Below are positions 25,401 to 39,060 of a stretch of DNA of 64,000 bases, piece by piece. The notes beneath the pieces are model-generated. The model made no database searches. It saw only the letters and a program-made list of their open reading frames with translations, and was not told the origin of the DNA. The position numbers and the translations under genes were made by a program. The stretch lies in contig VFFE01007079.1 of assembly GCA_008921705.1 (NCBI GenBank), forward strand, positions 1,439,254-1,503,253, given 5' to 3'. This DNA is from Burhinus oedicnemus. Its lineage: Eukaryota > Chordata > Aves > Charadriiformes > Burhinidae. Position 1 is the first letter of the stretch; every line of letters starts with the position of its first letter.

Positions 25401-27539
25401 CAAAAGGCATGTTTAGATGCTGATGCTGAAGGCTGCTCTAACTTATGCTTGGGGACTGTCTAGCAATTAGCTTGGGATCAGGGGATTTCAAAAGTCACCT
25501 TTGCACCTCCTGTTTTGAGCTGCAGTGTGCATTTTTATCTTGTATCCCACATCATACCAGGGCAGGTGACTGGAGCACTAATTTACTGTACTACTTTTCC
25601 TTACACACCAATAAATAGAAAACATTTTGTATTTTTTAGAGATTTATTCTTTTGAAATAACTCCAGAATTTAGGATTTGTACAATATTTGTCTGGGAGGA
25701 GAACACCTTTGCAGGCTTTTGCTGTTATATATGTTTTTCTAAAGATCCTTATTGGAACAAGATAATTCCACCTGTGTGTCATCATTCAATGTAAGGGTAA
25801 AGTTGTCAACAGTTTGTGCAGGGAGATAAGCACTCTGGTTCGCTTCATATTAAAGTGAGATATATGTGTGTTATTTCCTTACGCGTCACCCAGAAGGTTT
25901 CCCCTGAGTATTGCCAAGTCATGCAATTAACACTGCTGAATTCCCCAAGAGAGTCTACGCTTCTAATTTTCTACCCACACTAAGACAGTGATTTCAACCC
26001 CAGACTAGCTTCAGTATTAACAGTCAAGTACAGGAAACTAGAAAACTTGTGTATGTGTCTGTAGGGCAAAGGCTTTGCTAAAGCAAGATAAGCACCAGCT
26101 TAGAATAAAGAATGATTTCTCTGTCTTCCCTTTATTTTTTCTTTTTTTTTTGGGGGGGGGGGTTGGAGGTGGGGTGGGTGAGAAAACGGGAAAGAATTGT
26201 ATTCTTAGGTCAAGGTTGAAGACTTTGTAATGCAGAACAACAAAGCTTGACTGTGATAATCTACAGAGCACCTGCCCTGAGGATAAACAAACAGTTCACT
26301 TTTTAGTGCTTTCAAGTATGGCATGAGCGAAATAGCACGAGCAAAAGATTCTTTTGAACCTTATAGAAAAGGAAAAATGGAAACCTTAAGAACAAACAAA
26401 ATGATATTTTATATCCTGTGATGGATTTTCTGTTTAACAGAAGCTGCAGCATGCAAATCAAATTGATCAAAATCAACCACGTGGTTGGATCCAAGATGAG
26501 AAGCTGTTCTCCCAGTTTTTACCAGCTCATTCTTGAGTTTAATTTTTTCTTCCATGCAATCCTGGGCTGCCCTGGCAGATGCAGAAGCACACTGCTTACC
26601 TAAAGGCCTGCCTTTAGTCCCTCACAGCCTTTGTTTCACCCTGTTAAGGATTTCAAATTCTAACCCATGAATTAGCTCTGCACTGGTATTTTTGGTCAGG
26701 GTGTACCTGTTGTTGCTGAAAATTCATTCCCCGATTCTTTGGGCAGTGCCAGCATATACAAACTGTAACTGTAATTTGGCCCATTGCTTGAATTTTTCAG
26801 AGTTGACTGAACAAGACTTGTGTTAAAAACCTGATTCTCTCATACCTGGTTTCCCTTAAGCAGCGTGGTTTTTCTTAAAAGCATTGCTATTTGCTGTTTC
26901 TTAATATCTTTTCCATGTACTCCAGAACTTTCCAGCACCTCCTGTCCTTCATAGCCTGAATAATCATATTTTTAGACTCTGCTGTTGTAAAGCCTTCTCC
27001 CAGCCATCAGGATTTTCATACCTAAAACACCACACACCTATCACATGTTGCATGCTGATCATCCCACTGACATGAGATGTCAGTCTGTTGTTCAAATATG
27101 TGTTGGAGAGACTCCAGGAGAAGTCTTGCATGGTCTCTGCTTTGTGCATGATATACTCTCCAGCCTTTGTGAAAATGTTATTTAGGATAATCCTTCAAGG
27201 AAAAGTTTCCCTTTCAAGTCTAGGACTTTGGTCTCCTAGCACAAACAATGAGCAAATGGGCTTCTGATAACTTTAATTTTACTTCAGGTAATATTCTGAT
27301 ATGTACCAAAATGAGAAAGAACGAGGAGAGAGAGCACATTGACACACTGAACAGGGGACCATTAACCAAGAGCATATGGTTAAGCGTGGATAGTAGGCTA
27401 TATATTGTTGAAACACAGGCAAAGTGAAAGGGAACACAAGCCTCAGAAGTTCACGTCAGGCTGAAGAGCAGCAACTGAGTCCAACAAACCGACAACTTGC
27501 AGGTGTCCTGAGAGTACTTACTGCCTACAGCCAGGCTCT
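22473..27539. other. Non-coding stretch, no gene seen
   Basis: No recognised exon. A 147-codon minus-strand frame at 23570-24013 has no known domain and is within what chance gives over 64 kb. The homopolymer tract at 26142 is listed separately. Confidence 0.5.
26142..26185. repeat. T10/G11 junction followed by G-rich text
   Basis: Ten T's, then eleven G's (26152-26162), then TTGGAGGTGGGGTGGG. The G-rich strand has the spacing of a potential G-quadruplex. Confidence 0.85.
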
Positions 27540-27602
27540 ATCTTGATCCCACTGGAAGTCCCTAACAAAACTCCTATTTATTTCCATTGCCGCACAAATT
27601 GG
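27540..27602. repeat. Ancient palindromic amniote repeat
   Basis: 'cttgatcccactggaagtc', 'cctaacaaaactcc' and 'tatttatttccattg' follow the arm 'tgatcccattgaagtcaatggcaaaactcccattgac'. Confidence 0.4.
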
Positions 27603-29621
27603 CTCATGTGATTATTTCAAGATTTATTTGATAAGCCTAGGAATAATAGAAACATCTATATGCAAAGAAAATGTGCGTGTTTATGATTCTCCTCTGGGTT
27701 CTATTTTCTCTAGAATCAAAGTCCCAGTTCCCACGTCATGATGAATCGAAGTCTTCAGTTCAGCTTCGCTTCTGTTAGCACCACGGAGAAATCTCTGACA
27801 AGACAGATGTCTGCAGCCACCAGAAGCCTTAAATTGAACACCTAAAAATAGAAAGCTACAGAATTTATAAATATTTTTGCAAATCAACCTTTTATAACTA
27901 CCCTCCTTTTGTAGCAGTGGTAGTTAGCATTGAAATCCAAGTATATTTCAGCAGAAGAGAAAGCTGACCAAGCAGCCCAAGAAATTCTGCAGAGTTCTGC
28001 AAATTGCAGGAGGCCCAGGGAAGGAAATCACTGCATGCCAAATTTTCCCACTGATTTCTATTGTCTCTACTTATCATACGTAACGCTAGGAATTCATTGT
28101 CTAGCACTGTGTCTTCCCCGCAATTCTTACCTAGCTAATAGCCTGATTATATTTTATGACTTTGTATTCTCTTTCAACATACTCTTTAGTTAGAAAATAT
28201 GACTGTCCCCAGAGAAACATCCAGCCCTTTGTTCTCCGTTCACAAATTAGTTTGCAGAAGGATCGACCGGTAGTGTAGAAAGCCTGTATTAGATCTGCGA
28301 AGATCTCTTCCTATTCAGATTTGCTTTCTGTTGCTGGAGGCTACTCTTGATATTTATTTGAAATGAAATATTGTTCATCCCCTTAACAAAGAGATAGTTG
28401 GTTCCATTCAGTACTTCCATGAACCTCAGACAGTGTTTATATAGTGTGTATTCAAAACACGCCAGCTATTTCTTACCATCATGTAGTTTCTCTGACCATG
28501 GGCTGGGCTTCTGTTTTATCAGAGGGCTTCTGTTTACCTGGCATCGGTTTTTGTCCCTTTATATCTTTCTCTGTGCAATCATTTCCTAAACTGCCTAAGT
28601 AAATACGATTATGAAGAGGAAGAACTGCAGAATTCCCCTGCAGGAAGTTCAGCTTTTCTCCCAAAGACTCACTCCTCTCCCCCTTTCTCACACGTCAGGT
28701 TTGGAAACCCCATGGAACTCCTCACAAAACCCACTGCTCCCCTCACCACTTTTCTGACACCAGCCACGTGGCCATTGCTGTGGAGCTCGTGAGCAAGTCA
28801 CGGCGGATGATTTCCATTTATATCTGATGTCTCAGTAAACCTCCACCTGGGGACTTCTCTCCTGTCTTGTGTATCCCATAATCCATTTCTTTCTGGTTTC
28901 ACCTTGCTGCTGGAGTGATCTATGCCAGAAAGGAACAAAGTCAGGGGACTCCTAAGTAGAACGTTACTCACTGCGTAGTCATTTCTACATCCAGAAGAGG
29001 TCTTTGCTGTTGAATATGTCTCTTAAGGTTGGTCTGTACTACCGAGACTTTGCCAGGGAAGTCAAACCGGTAAAAGGTTCTCAGGAAGAATCAAGTTCTG
29101 TGCATAAAAACTGCCTGTATTGCTAACTAGGCTTCTCTAATTACACAAGCCATCCTGCAAAAGATTGCTTTTGCTGCTCTAAATCGTGCCAGCCCAGGTG
29201 AATTCCTTTCTAAGCTATTTTGGCAAAATGCTGTCTATGCAATGCTTTGTAGGCTAAACTGATCCCTTATGGGGGATTTTTTTGAACCAGGTGAATTCTT
29301 TCTTTTGGCCTGCTGTGAATATCAATGGAAATCTAACTTGGGTCATACCAAAGCCTTTGGTTTAACCTGCAAGAGTGGGAAGATGAGAGGAGGAAGTCAA
29401 GAGACACCTCTACTGAACTTAAATCCCAGGCACTGCAGACAAAAAAGCCCCCAGCAGATCTCAGCATGCCTACTCCAGCTAAGTAGCTCACATATATATA
29501 TCAACTATCACCAGAGTACGTGAACATCGACAGTACGTATCCTGCCTCTGCTGTGCATTGAAGTCACCATGGAAAAGGCGTATTAGGTATTTTCTTATGT
29601 TTATGCAGCCGTTTGAAACTG
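27603..29621. other. Non-coding stretch, no gene seen
   Basis: No exon recognised. Around 29028-29085, 'ggttggtctgtactaccgag' resembles the 'cttgtctacactac' end of an old DNA-transposon-like repeat, but too weakly to annotate. Confidence 0.5.
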
Positions 29622-29692
29622 TAGGGCCAGATGCACAGCTGCTTTAGATTAATGCCAAAGCACCTGTTTATACCAGCTGACAACCCAGTCCA
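29622..29692. repeat. Ancient palindromic (MITE-like) amniote repeat
   Basis: 'agggccagatgcacagctg' at the left and 'gtttataccagctgacaac' at the right correspond to 'gggccagattcacagctggtg' and 'atttacaccagctgaggatc', giving the typical inverted layout. Confidence 0.45.
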
Positions 29693-30355
29693 CAGCTCAC
29701 TAAGTGCTATTTATTATTTTATTTTGTTTGCTAGAGTGACAATAGAAATGACATTGATACACAGGTCAATTCAATCCTGCTGACATAGCCTCAAGGGGTT
29801 TTTTGTTTATTTTTTTATTTTTCCCCTCTCCCAAGAGAATCTCCTTTACAGCTTTATTTTTTGTTAATGTTTATTTAATAAGATCGGCACATTGGCAGTC
29901 TCACAAGCTTGTTATTTTATGTATCTCTCAATTTCTTTAGCTCTATTAATCATCACGGTACTTGAAGTTGCTAGCATGAAAAATGCACTGTAAGAATAAA
30001 TAATCATTATTATCAAAGTGCTTTCATAAAAATGATCTGTAGGATTAAATCTTTATTAGAGCAGCATTATTAGTCATTATTATTATTATTATATATTAAT
30101 TAGTAGTACCAAGACAGCGTAGCTTTCAGAATTATCTTTACCAAAGTCAGTTAAATATGAAGGTTTAAAATTTCAACAGATTTAGTGGTTTAGGACATGG
30201 TAGTGGGATTATAGTTAATATTATTTATTCAGCTCAGTACTCGCAAAGAGCTGATGATGTGCTCAATGCTGTGCACAGCAGAACTTGCTGCCTGAAACAC
30301 ATACTTTAAGAAAGGGACAGAAACAGTTGCATTAGAATAGGTCTTTTTTTTCTTA
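29693..30355. other. AT-rich non-coding stretch with (ATT)n
   Basis: Includes a short (TTA)n run near 30078 and many ATTA cores (29860-30110). The text at 30236-30340 ('gctcaatgctgtgcacagca') faintly resembles another old amniote repeat. No gene. Confidence 0.45.
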
Positions 30356-30516
30356 ATTCTGGAATCCAGGAGTTCTATGTTGTTTATGGCTCTGCCACTT
30401 CCTGTGTCTCTTAAATTTTGTGCTTTGTCATTTATTTAATCTTTCTCTGCCTCAGTATATTGATGTGCATGAAGTATGTTACGTTAATTAATCTGCATAA
30501 AACATTTTGAATTATA
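30356..30516 (+). mobile_element. MIR SINE
   Basis: 'ctggaatccaggagttcta', 'tatggctctgccacttcctg', 'ctttgtcatttatttaatc', 'tttctctgcctcag' and 'aaacattttga' follow the MIR consensus from the mid tRNA-related part through the core into the 3' part. Confidence 0.75.
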
Positions 30517-31484
30517 GGTCCCGTGTAAGAATGGAGCATTTTTTACATACCTGAGAAGAAGCTCTAGTTTACGTGGATTGCCATATTTTATGGCTGTGTA
30601 TTTTTTGTAGATGTGTTGCCTGTTTGGTTAATGTAACTGTGAGGCGACATGATGGGCAGATTGTGTACGGCATACTTCTCTCTTTTTCTTTTATCTGAAA
30701 TGATACTATTACTCCTTCCCTTTGATGCAGTAACCTAGTCAAGCTTCAAGAGACATAGGATGAGAAAAGACTGACAAATAAAATATTGTTATGGCAGGTG
30801 TCATGAGATGGTGCTGTTATATAAAGTCTTCCAAGTTCTTTTTTTCCCACCTTATTATGTGAGCAAACGTGCAGTCTTGGGAAGTCACGCCGTGTTTGTA
30901 AATTTTCTTTTGCAAGGTCCTGGATAGAGGAAGTCAAATAAATAATTTGTTTTGTTGCCTCAGCCTCTGGATGGAGTCGTTCTGGAGACAGTCGCTCCCC
31001 AATAGACAGGCGTTACTACTTGGCTAAAATTCCTGAACAAAGCCATTGCCCTGCTGTTGCCGTTTCTTTTCCAGGTCTAATTTTGCTTGTTGCCTTCCCT
31101 CTTTATGTCATGCCTCAAATTTAGCACCCCAGGTTTTTAAGAGCAAAGACAATGCGTTAGATACAGAAATCCAACCTAGGCGCAGACTCTGCCTGCAAAG
31201 CAGGAGGCAGGCTGGGTACTTAAAAATGACAGTCCCAGGAGCCAGCGTACTGACGGGGAGTGAGCGAGTGAGTCAGGAGGAGATGCCCCGGAGAAGGACA
31301 GCCTTTCAGTATGGCCTCTGAGTGCACAGGTGTCACCTGGGATTCTGAAATTTCTCTTGAAGGTAGGTACCCAAATGAAGCTGACCCTTCACTACCAAAA
31401 CAGAATGAGGGAGAAACCATTTCTGTTTTCTTCTGTTAATTGGGCATCTTCTAGGAAATGGGAAGCTAAATGTCCCTCTGCCAA
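30517..31484. other. Non-coding stretch, no gene seen
   Basis: No exon or repeat family recognised. Confidence 0.5.
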
Positions 31485-31580
31485 ATCTGGTATATGGAAT
31501 TAAATTTAGGTCTCCCATATCTCAGAAAGGGCTCTGCCCACCAAGCTCTTTGAGTGTTGTGGGCTCTTTCCGTCTCTTCC
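31485..31580. repeat. Possible ancient tRNA-derived SINE fragment
   Basis: 'ggaattaaatttaggtctcc' followed by 'catatctcag' and 'gggctctgcccacc' resembles the tRNA-like head 'gaatcgaacccaggtctcccacatc...gtgccctaaccac' of an old reptilian SINE. A related scrap may lie at 31760-31840. Weak. Confidence 0.25.
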
Positions 31581-32344
31581 AGTGACACTGCTCCAATTCG
31601 CATACCCAGTGAAATACCCGCGGCTGAAAGAATTACTTGATGAGATGTCCTAACTTTGTCATTGGCCATGTGAGTGATGTAACTGTTGGTTTACAGGATC
31701 CTTCTCTCATAACCTTTCTGTCTTGAGAAGAGCCTGACGCTCTTAAGAGATGGAAGAGATCTGGGTCGAGGTTCCCATCCAAGTAAGGCAGAGGAGGGTT
31801 TACAATGCTGATCACCCAGATCCCAGGCCTAGCTCCTAGAACGCGGTTTTTAGTACACGTCTTGAAGGTATCTACTAAACCGGTCCCTGTTGATTAGTAA
31901 ATAGGAGATCCTAAGACCTGCTGTGCTGAATAACTTGGTCTAGATTCTTGTCATTAGTGTGCCATGGGGGGTTTGATGTATCGTGGACATAATGGCTCTT
32001 CCTTTAAAAGCACCAAACTCCTCCTGAACTCGGTGGCATTTTGGGGTATGCAAGGAATGCAAGAGCAGGCTGCTGGGAATGGCAGCTACTCATTTCAGCA
32101 GTCTGAACTTTTTGCTTGGCTGCCCTATTTAAAATGGGTACCAGTGGAGCAATAGATTGGCATCTGATGTTAGTTAGAAAAAAACTCCACACTTAAGTTA
32201 TACAGTAGCAAAGTGATTTTTGTAAATCTCTGGAATTAATAACTACAGCTATTTGAGAAGAGAAACAGTATCATTCATACTGAAAAATATTCTCTTCCCT
32301 CCCACAGGGGAAGCCTGTGTAGGTGTGGAGCTGTAGTCTGGGAA

Positions 32345-32374
32345 ATTAAAAAATGCAAATTAAAAAATGCAAAT
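32345..32374 (+). promoter_or_regulatory. Tandem pair of perfect POU octamers
   Basis: A 14-base unit 'attaaaaaatgcaa' occurs twice in a row and yields two exact ATGCAAAT octamers at 32353-32360 and 32367-32374. POU homeodomain factors bind this sequence; function here is inferred only. Confidence 0.35.
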
Positions 32375-34481
32375 GTAAAAGAGAGGCATTACTCGCTGCA
32401 GTGCTCTAAGGGTTTTCTTGAATAGCAGCAAATTAAAGAAATGCTATGTAATCAAAGTTTATATCAAGCCTATGAAAGAAAAGCAGCATTATCTCTAAAT
32501 ATAGTGATAGTACTCTCTGCTCCTGATCTTTTACATTGTGTACATATTACCAGTAAATTGCAAAGCTACCGTATTATAGTTTTCAACAAGTCCTTGAAGA
32601 AAATGCACATTACCTTTTTATATGCTACTTTATTCTGTTGTATTAAAACATTATGATTAGGAAGGAAAGGGTAGTCGGGCTACTTTTTTTTTCAACCCAG
32701 TTCATTCACGTTTCTTCACTCCATTTCCCTTTGCTGCTCAGTAGCGCTGAGGGCTTCCCAACTGCAGCTCTTCACCGCTGACGCTAACACAGTTCAACCA
32801 CATGAGCTGCACTGATTGTATATAAGTTTAGATAGTAGATATTTTCTGTCTTTCACATCCCCTCTCAATTTATCCATGTATAACCCTACATGTCTGCTTT
32901 TCTCAGCTTCACATCAACTTCATTTGTGGTCTGTTGGCAACATTTCCCACAAAAGGCCAACACAGGCCATGTCGGGAAAGCAAATGTGTATGCATATATC
33001 AACTGTTCAGCATTTCAAGCACAATACATTATGAGAAGGAACGCTTGTAAGGTAGATAGTATGGTGCTATGGTATCCCTGCCCATAGTAAATGAACATGT
33101 ATCAGAATAATATGTTAAAAATCTCTTCCAAATTCTATATTGATAATCAGAAATTGACCTCCATTACTTTCTGTGTGTTGCTGCCTTAAACTGACTTTCC
33201 AGATGGCTACTTAAGGACTTCCCAGCATAAGGGTACCTTGGGCAATGGCCAAATGGTTTAACAGCGCAGGGAGTGGGCAATGTGGCTGAGAAAAAGGAGA
33301 GAGAATCGGGCAAATGATGCATCCTAGCAACATCCAGGTAACCTGTTGGTCTCCAAGGCAATATTTAACTGTTTTGAGAGTGATGAAATCGTTGCCAACT
33401 AAAATGGAAAATAAGCTATGATGGAAACTCATGTTTATTTGACTGGTAATTAGAAGAAGCCTCACTTCCTCCAGCAGAACCCAGGATATGTTTGGCACAG
33501 CTAAGAACAGGGGCACAGCCATAAACCATGTAGCTGGGAATTTCACCAACGGTAAGTTAATGCTATTTAAGTTTTGATTCCCCTGTTCGAACGAACTTGT
33601 ATCTCTTTGTGCAGTGAGGATTTCACAAGTTTCACTATTTTTTTGTGATTCTTGGTCTTTGACAGAAAACTGGCTGGGGCCAGAGGTTTGGACACGACGA
33701 TCTCTGGGCTCCTGCAGAGATTAGGTGGAAAGGAAAATACAAATGGAAGTTTCATGGAGCCTTCCTTCTTTCCTCAAAAGTTGCAGGGGGAGCTTGCAAC
33801 CAGAGCGAGTTGCAGAGCCTGGAAGTTGTGGAAAGCAGAGCAGAGGCAGAAAGAGCAGATTTGTATAAAAGCAAGACAGGCCTTACATAAATGCTTGTGA
33901 CCAGTGAATTCAGATTCTTTTGGCTGAAAGTGTGCCTGCAGCCTGAGCTGTACACAGAATGCAGGTCTGTGGGTTTGGCAGACCGAGCAAATGAAGACTT
34001 CAGCAGAATCTCTAGGCACCTGAAGAAACTAGGCCAAGCGTGCCCAGGTAGATAGCCACTGAATAAAATATTTTTTTTTAGACCCTGATTTTAATTAAAA
34101 TAAAGCATAACTACCCCATTGTGACACCACTACGGTTTACAATTCTTTCTTCATTTATTTAATCAGTCAAAGCAGATAAATCAGCAAATAGTGCTTGCAA
34201 AGTCTCCTAGATTAAGAGATGAAACTCAGATAACCTTCACCAAATATGTTAATAAAACCAGAATTAGCAAAATTCCCCAAATACCTCTATGGATGAAAAA
34301 TACTAAAGGGATTTGAAAACAGCTCTTAACAGTAGTTGTAAATAGCATACATTTTTAATTTAATACTGTAACGTAGGATATGCTGCTTACTGTTCTTAAT
34401 GATTAGACAGTGGATATTTGAATAAAATTCAGGCCTGGATTGAGATATCCTGCAGTGGAGAAAAGGTGGCTTTTTCAGCAG

Positions 34482-34503
34482 TGTTATCACCATGTTATCA
34501 CCA
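34482..34503. repeat. Perfect 11-bp tandem duplication
   Basis: 'tgttatcacca' twice in direct succession. Confidence 0.95.
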
Positions 34504-37204
34504 TGATGTGGTGAGGTGAATAAAGATTCTTCCAGGGCATCTTCTTGAGCTATGTCTTATATTTCAATGACTTTCCTTTTCTCTTGGTCTGTCAAATACG
34601 GAAGAAAAACCAGAACTGCATTTGGGGTGCAAAACACTCACTATGAAAGTCGCCGATGATGTGACTACCTCTGAGCGATGGGGAGGTGAACTTCTCCAAT
34701 CCAAAATTGATTACTGCAAAGGAGAGTCATCATCACTGTTTCTTTACTCACAAATTGTATCTTAACACACTTTTGTAACTAGTCTAGCTCTGCTTCCAGA
34801 GTGGCAGGTTATTAGAAAAGAACTTAAGTGTTTCCATCATCAGTGTTCCGAATACTTCATGGTACGATATATGAAATGCAGGTCTACCTCTCCTTTGACA
34901 TTTCAATACTAAATTGAGATGGCCACTCAAATTTTACAGTCATCAGTGTCTGTCTGCGGTGTGCGTTTAGCAGCCTTGAAACTCTTCCAAATTGTCTGGC
35001 TTCAGCTGCTTAGGAGATTCCATTACTCTCAAATTCAAATACCTTCATAAAAGCTGCTGTAACATCAGGGGTCCTGAAAAGGTCTTTGTCCAATTCACCT
35101 AACATTATCAAAGTGCTTGTAACCGGACATTTATGTTATATTCCTAACTTTAGTCTATTTTTAATGTAAGTGGCATTGGGAAAAGATGGCAAATTTCCCA
35201 AGGTCTTAAAAGAATCTAATATATCTTTTCTATTGGGTCTTCTGTTCTTTTCACATTGTCTCTTGCTCCTGGCAGCTAGAGTCAAGTTCTGCTACCAGTA
35301 GTTACTGCTTTTACGGGTGTCAATGTCAGCTGTTCTGCAGCCTTTAAAACTGCTAAAGGAGTTACTGAAGCCATTGTCATTTCTACGGGGCAACACAGGC
35401 AAAACAAGTCGAGGTGTCAGGCTCGTCATTTTCAAACCAACTCAATCATACCTTCCTGCCCTGACATCACTGGAATTACCCATCTGTTTCCTGTATTTTA
35501 GTGCCTTGTTGATTTGAGGAGTGCCTCGCTCATGCTTCTTACTAAAAGTGATGTGCTGAAGCACATCAGCAGGCACTGAAGCAAGCTTGCAGCACCTATT
35601 CGGTGAAAGAATTGAAGGACTTTTGCCTCTAAAGCTATTAATCTTGTAACTTCCAAGCACGGAAATCAATAACATTTTGGAAAGGCAAATTGTTCATAAA
35701 GGAACTGTGGGTGGTATCAGTGCAGAAAAAAACATGTTTACTGGAAAATACAGAGAAATGTATGTATTTATTTAATATGGGGTGGCACGTATCAGAAATG
35801 TAACAAATATCTCTAGCAAGAGACAAACAAGGAAATTTTTGTAAAAGCCTTGTTGGCCAAGGAAAGGGGAAAACATCTAAAAGCAGAAGAAGCAAGGCTG
35901 TAAGAAATAATAAAATAATCAAATGCAAATAGTAACTAGAGCTGGACTACAGTGCATAACCTTTTCCTTCAAATGTGGATTGAAATCTTTCCAAATATCA
36001 ATTAATCCCTAATCTACCATGCATTTCCTAGTTGCTTCCTGTGCATTATTAATGGACTGGTCACCCTGAGATGAAGGTAGGAAGTAAAAGCAATTAAATT
36101 CCTCTCCCACCCCTGCAGATACAATTGACCTAGAGGATTCAGCTACAAGTAAAAATGAAAAAGCTCCAAAACAGAATAAACATGCCCTTCTTGCCTGAGC
36201 CAGACTGTGTAGTTTTTAAAGCAGCATGCAAGAGCAACAGCAAGCTCCCTTTATATAAAACATCAAATTCTAAGATCCAGGGCTTATCAAGGAAAAGAGC
36301 AGGTGCCCACTCTCTGCTGATTTTTCCTGGTGTTGTTCTGTAGCTGAATGAATACTTTGAGCCAGAACTCCAGACACTGATTCTTTTTTCAGTGTAGAAA
36401 AGAAAACCCCATCTGTCTCCTGAGAGGTATTGATCCCATTTGAATTCGAAGAAACAATTTTAACTTCATGTTTTTGTGCAGGGTGATGGCTACAAAATTC
36501 AGTAAGGCTCCTGGCTGTATAATATGGTTAACTCTGTCCTGAGAGGGATACAGTCATCCTAGCCTGCAATTATCATACAGATCAGTCAGCAAGGATAACA
36601 AGGAGAGCTCTGTGGTTGCTGTTTGCACTCTAACAAGATTTGTGTTTGTTTCCACAATGTTGTAACGCCGAGGTGAAATTCTATCCTTTTTGCTCTGTTC
36701 AGCATCATTGGAGATAACAAATTAAGCTAAAATAGGCATCTTTCCAAATCGCCCCGATTATCCTTCTATTTAGGGAAAGTCTCCTAGCTTAATGACAATT
36801 ATGTTACCAAATTCAGTGTGTGTGAAGAACTAACTGGTAAGGGAAGAAGGAGGAAAAACACTGGCAGTGCCTTCATAGCACAGGGAAGAAAGGGGAAGGA
36901 GTGTGATGTGGTTTTACTAATGCAGAGGGGCAGTTCTGAAGGTCTGTGAATGAGGTCCTTGGTTATACCCATTCTGTATGTGACTGGAAGTATTTTCTCA
37001 CTATTTTTTCTCTCACTATTTCTTTCTTGGTCTTTTAGGACCATAAAGTCTTTGGGAGCACACTAGCTCGGTTGAGTGGCAGGGAGAAGAAAGGGAAGGC
37101 AGAAGAAATGATAAAAAGCATGAGCTAGGCTTCCCTTTGAGCTTGAGATCTAGTGAGCCATTTGGGCTTTCTTGTGATGAGAGGTCTCAGAGGGTGGCAA
37201 CACG

Positions 37205-37236
37205 AACAGAACCAGTTAGAAACAGAACCAGTTACG
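37205..37236. repeat. 16-bp tandem duplication
   Basis: 'aacagaaccagtta' plus two bases, twice in succession, differing only at the last two positions. Confidence 0.95.
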
Positions 37237-38994
37237 CTGCGGAGAACTAGATCATAAGTTTTCTTGAACCATTATTTTGCTGGTGACGATGAAGGTTTTG
37301 ACATCAATATATGGTTCTGTGAATCTCTGCTGGTCTCAGGTGAGTCTGTCACATGCAGTGCCTGCCCTTCTGGATGATTCTTTGGTTTGGTTTAGAAGTG
37401 AGCGCCCAGCAGTTTTGCACGGGAGCCCAAGGTCTGCATGAAAAGGAATGATTCAACTGTGATCATTGTGGGAGGGGTAAATCCAGAAACTTAAAGGTTA
37501 GGAGGATCAAAGTTTTAGGGTGGTCATGGGACTCTGACATGGAAATTGTCACAGGAGAGAGGAGGAGACTGAAGTCCAAAGCAAAACCACAGAGGAGGGG
37601 TAAAGTGAAGGAATAAAGTTCCTGGAAAGCAGCCATCCTAGGGCTTTGTTGAGCTACTGGCTTTCCACATTGTCATATTTATTTCTTTTGTAATAGTTTA
37701 TACCTACTAGAAGAAGACATTCTGAGTAGCCAACTTTGGCGTATCTTTCCCATTTTCTCATTGCATGTATTTTTTCAGAATAATTTATGATACAAAGGGA
37801 AAGTTTTTACAAACAAATTAGGTTCTGCATAAAGACATCAATTACTTGGCCTCATTTCATGGGACTTCATTAGCTCTTTTGAGATATCCAGTAGACGTTG
37901 CCGTTAAGCTATACAGCGAGTGAACCAAATATGGCTCTCCTTGACGTGAAATCCTGATGCTGTCAGGAGAGCTCCATGAAACAGAAACGAGAGCTGACTC
38001 GTGCTAAAAGGGTGAGTTGGGCTCACAGTGGAGTACCGTTTAGTATGACTGGAATGGGAAACAGGAGGTGTTCGTTTTGTGCTGTAATTAAGAACGGCAT
38101 TGGAAACAAGGAGTGTGGAAAGATGGGCAAATAGCTATGACCGAAGTGACCGTAAAATCACAGGCAGGGTGCAAATTGGTATTGTCATAAAATACACAAA
38201 CAAAATGATATCAGGTACTAAAAACTATGCTCACATGGCAGCAAGACTGAAGTAAGAACCGAGAAAATCCACAGAATATGAGCTTTCATTGATTCTGTGC
38301 CATTTAATGAGACCATCGTGCCTGTTCTTCATAACAACATAAATTAAGGAGAGTCCGTCAACTTTAATTTTGAATTTCCATATGTTTGTCAAACTGAGTT
38401 TCTAAAGCAATGTTTTTGCTCTTTTTCTTTTAAAAGGACAAAAAAAGACAGCGATCGTATTATAATCACTTGCCAAAACTCCTTTTTTTAAATCAAAGCT
38501 GTTTAATGTTCAAGAATCCTTTTTATGCATATAAAGTACTATGTTTTACTCGTCTATGATTTAAAACTGATTTTATTAATATTAGCAAAAAGTCCTTACA
38601 GACAGACTGAACTCTTGTGCTGTAACTCAAATCCCAGCTAATTATGGCTCAGCTGTAAAGTTATAAACCCTTGCAAAACAAGGTTTATAAGAGAAGTATT
38701 GACACAGTCTTAACTATAGCCATGTGAATGGAGCCACTGTAATATTGTTTGGAAATAGTGTTCTAAAAGGGAATCTTTTATGAAAAGAGATGCCAGCTGT
38801 TCACTTTGGAAACATTTATTTCATTGGCTCATGATAAAATTGGCTGTGGAAGATATTATTCTGAAACACAGCGACTTCTTAATTTCATTATGACCTGAAG
38901 TCACTGAGAAAGACATGATGCCTAGGAGCTGTGAAAAAGGATTGTCACTGTGTCTTTTACTTATATTGCTTTTCAAGAAATATACACATTTTCT

Positions 38995-39060
38995 TAGAAT
39001 AATTCAGGCTGGAGAGGTCCTTGGAAGGTCATCTAGTACCTCCTGCTCAAAGCAAGAGAA
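38995..39060 (-). mobile_element. CR1 LINE 3'-end fragment
   Basis: 'caggctggagaggtccttgg', 'aaggtcatctagtacctcc' and 'tgctcaaagcaagag' match the bird CR1 3' region ('ggaagggacct...ggtcatctagtccaacctcctgctcaaagcagg'). This reading sense is the complement of the element, so it lies on the minus strand. The terminal ATTCTATG repeats have been lost. Confidence 0.8.

Larger units (their letters stand above)
31581..38994. other. Non-coding stretch with small tandem duplications
   Basis: No exon recognised over about 7 kb. Contains paired octamers (32345-32374), an 11-bp duplication at 34482-34503 and a 16-bp duplication at 37205-37236. Text at 38330-38900 is AT-rich, complex and repeat-free and could hold conserved non-coding DNA. 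Confidence 0.5.

Noticed and set aside
33580..33600. 'tgttcgaacgaac' as a tRNA B-box
   Set aside because: No A-box at the right distance and no cloverleaf could be drawn.
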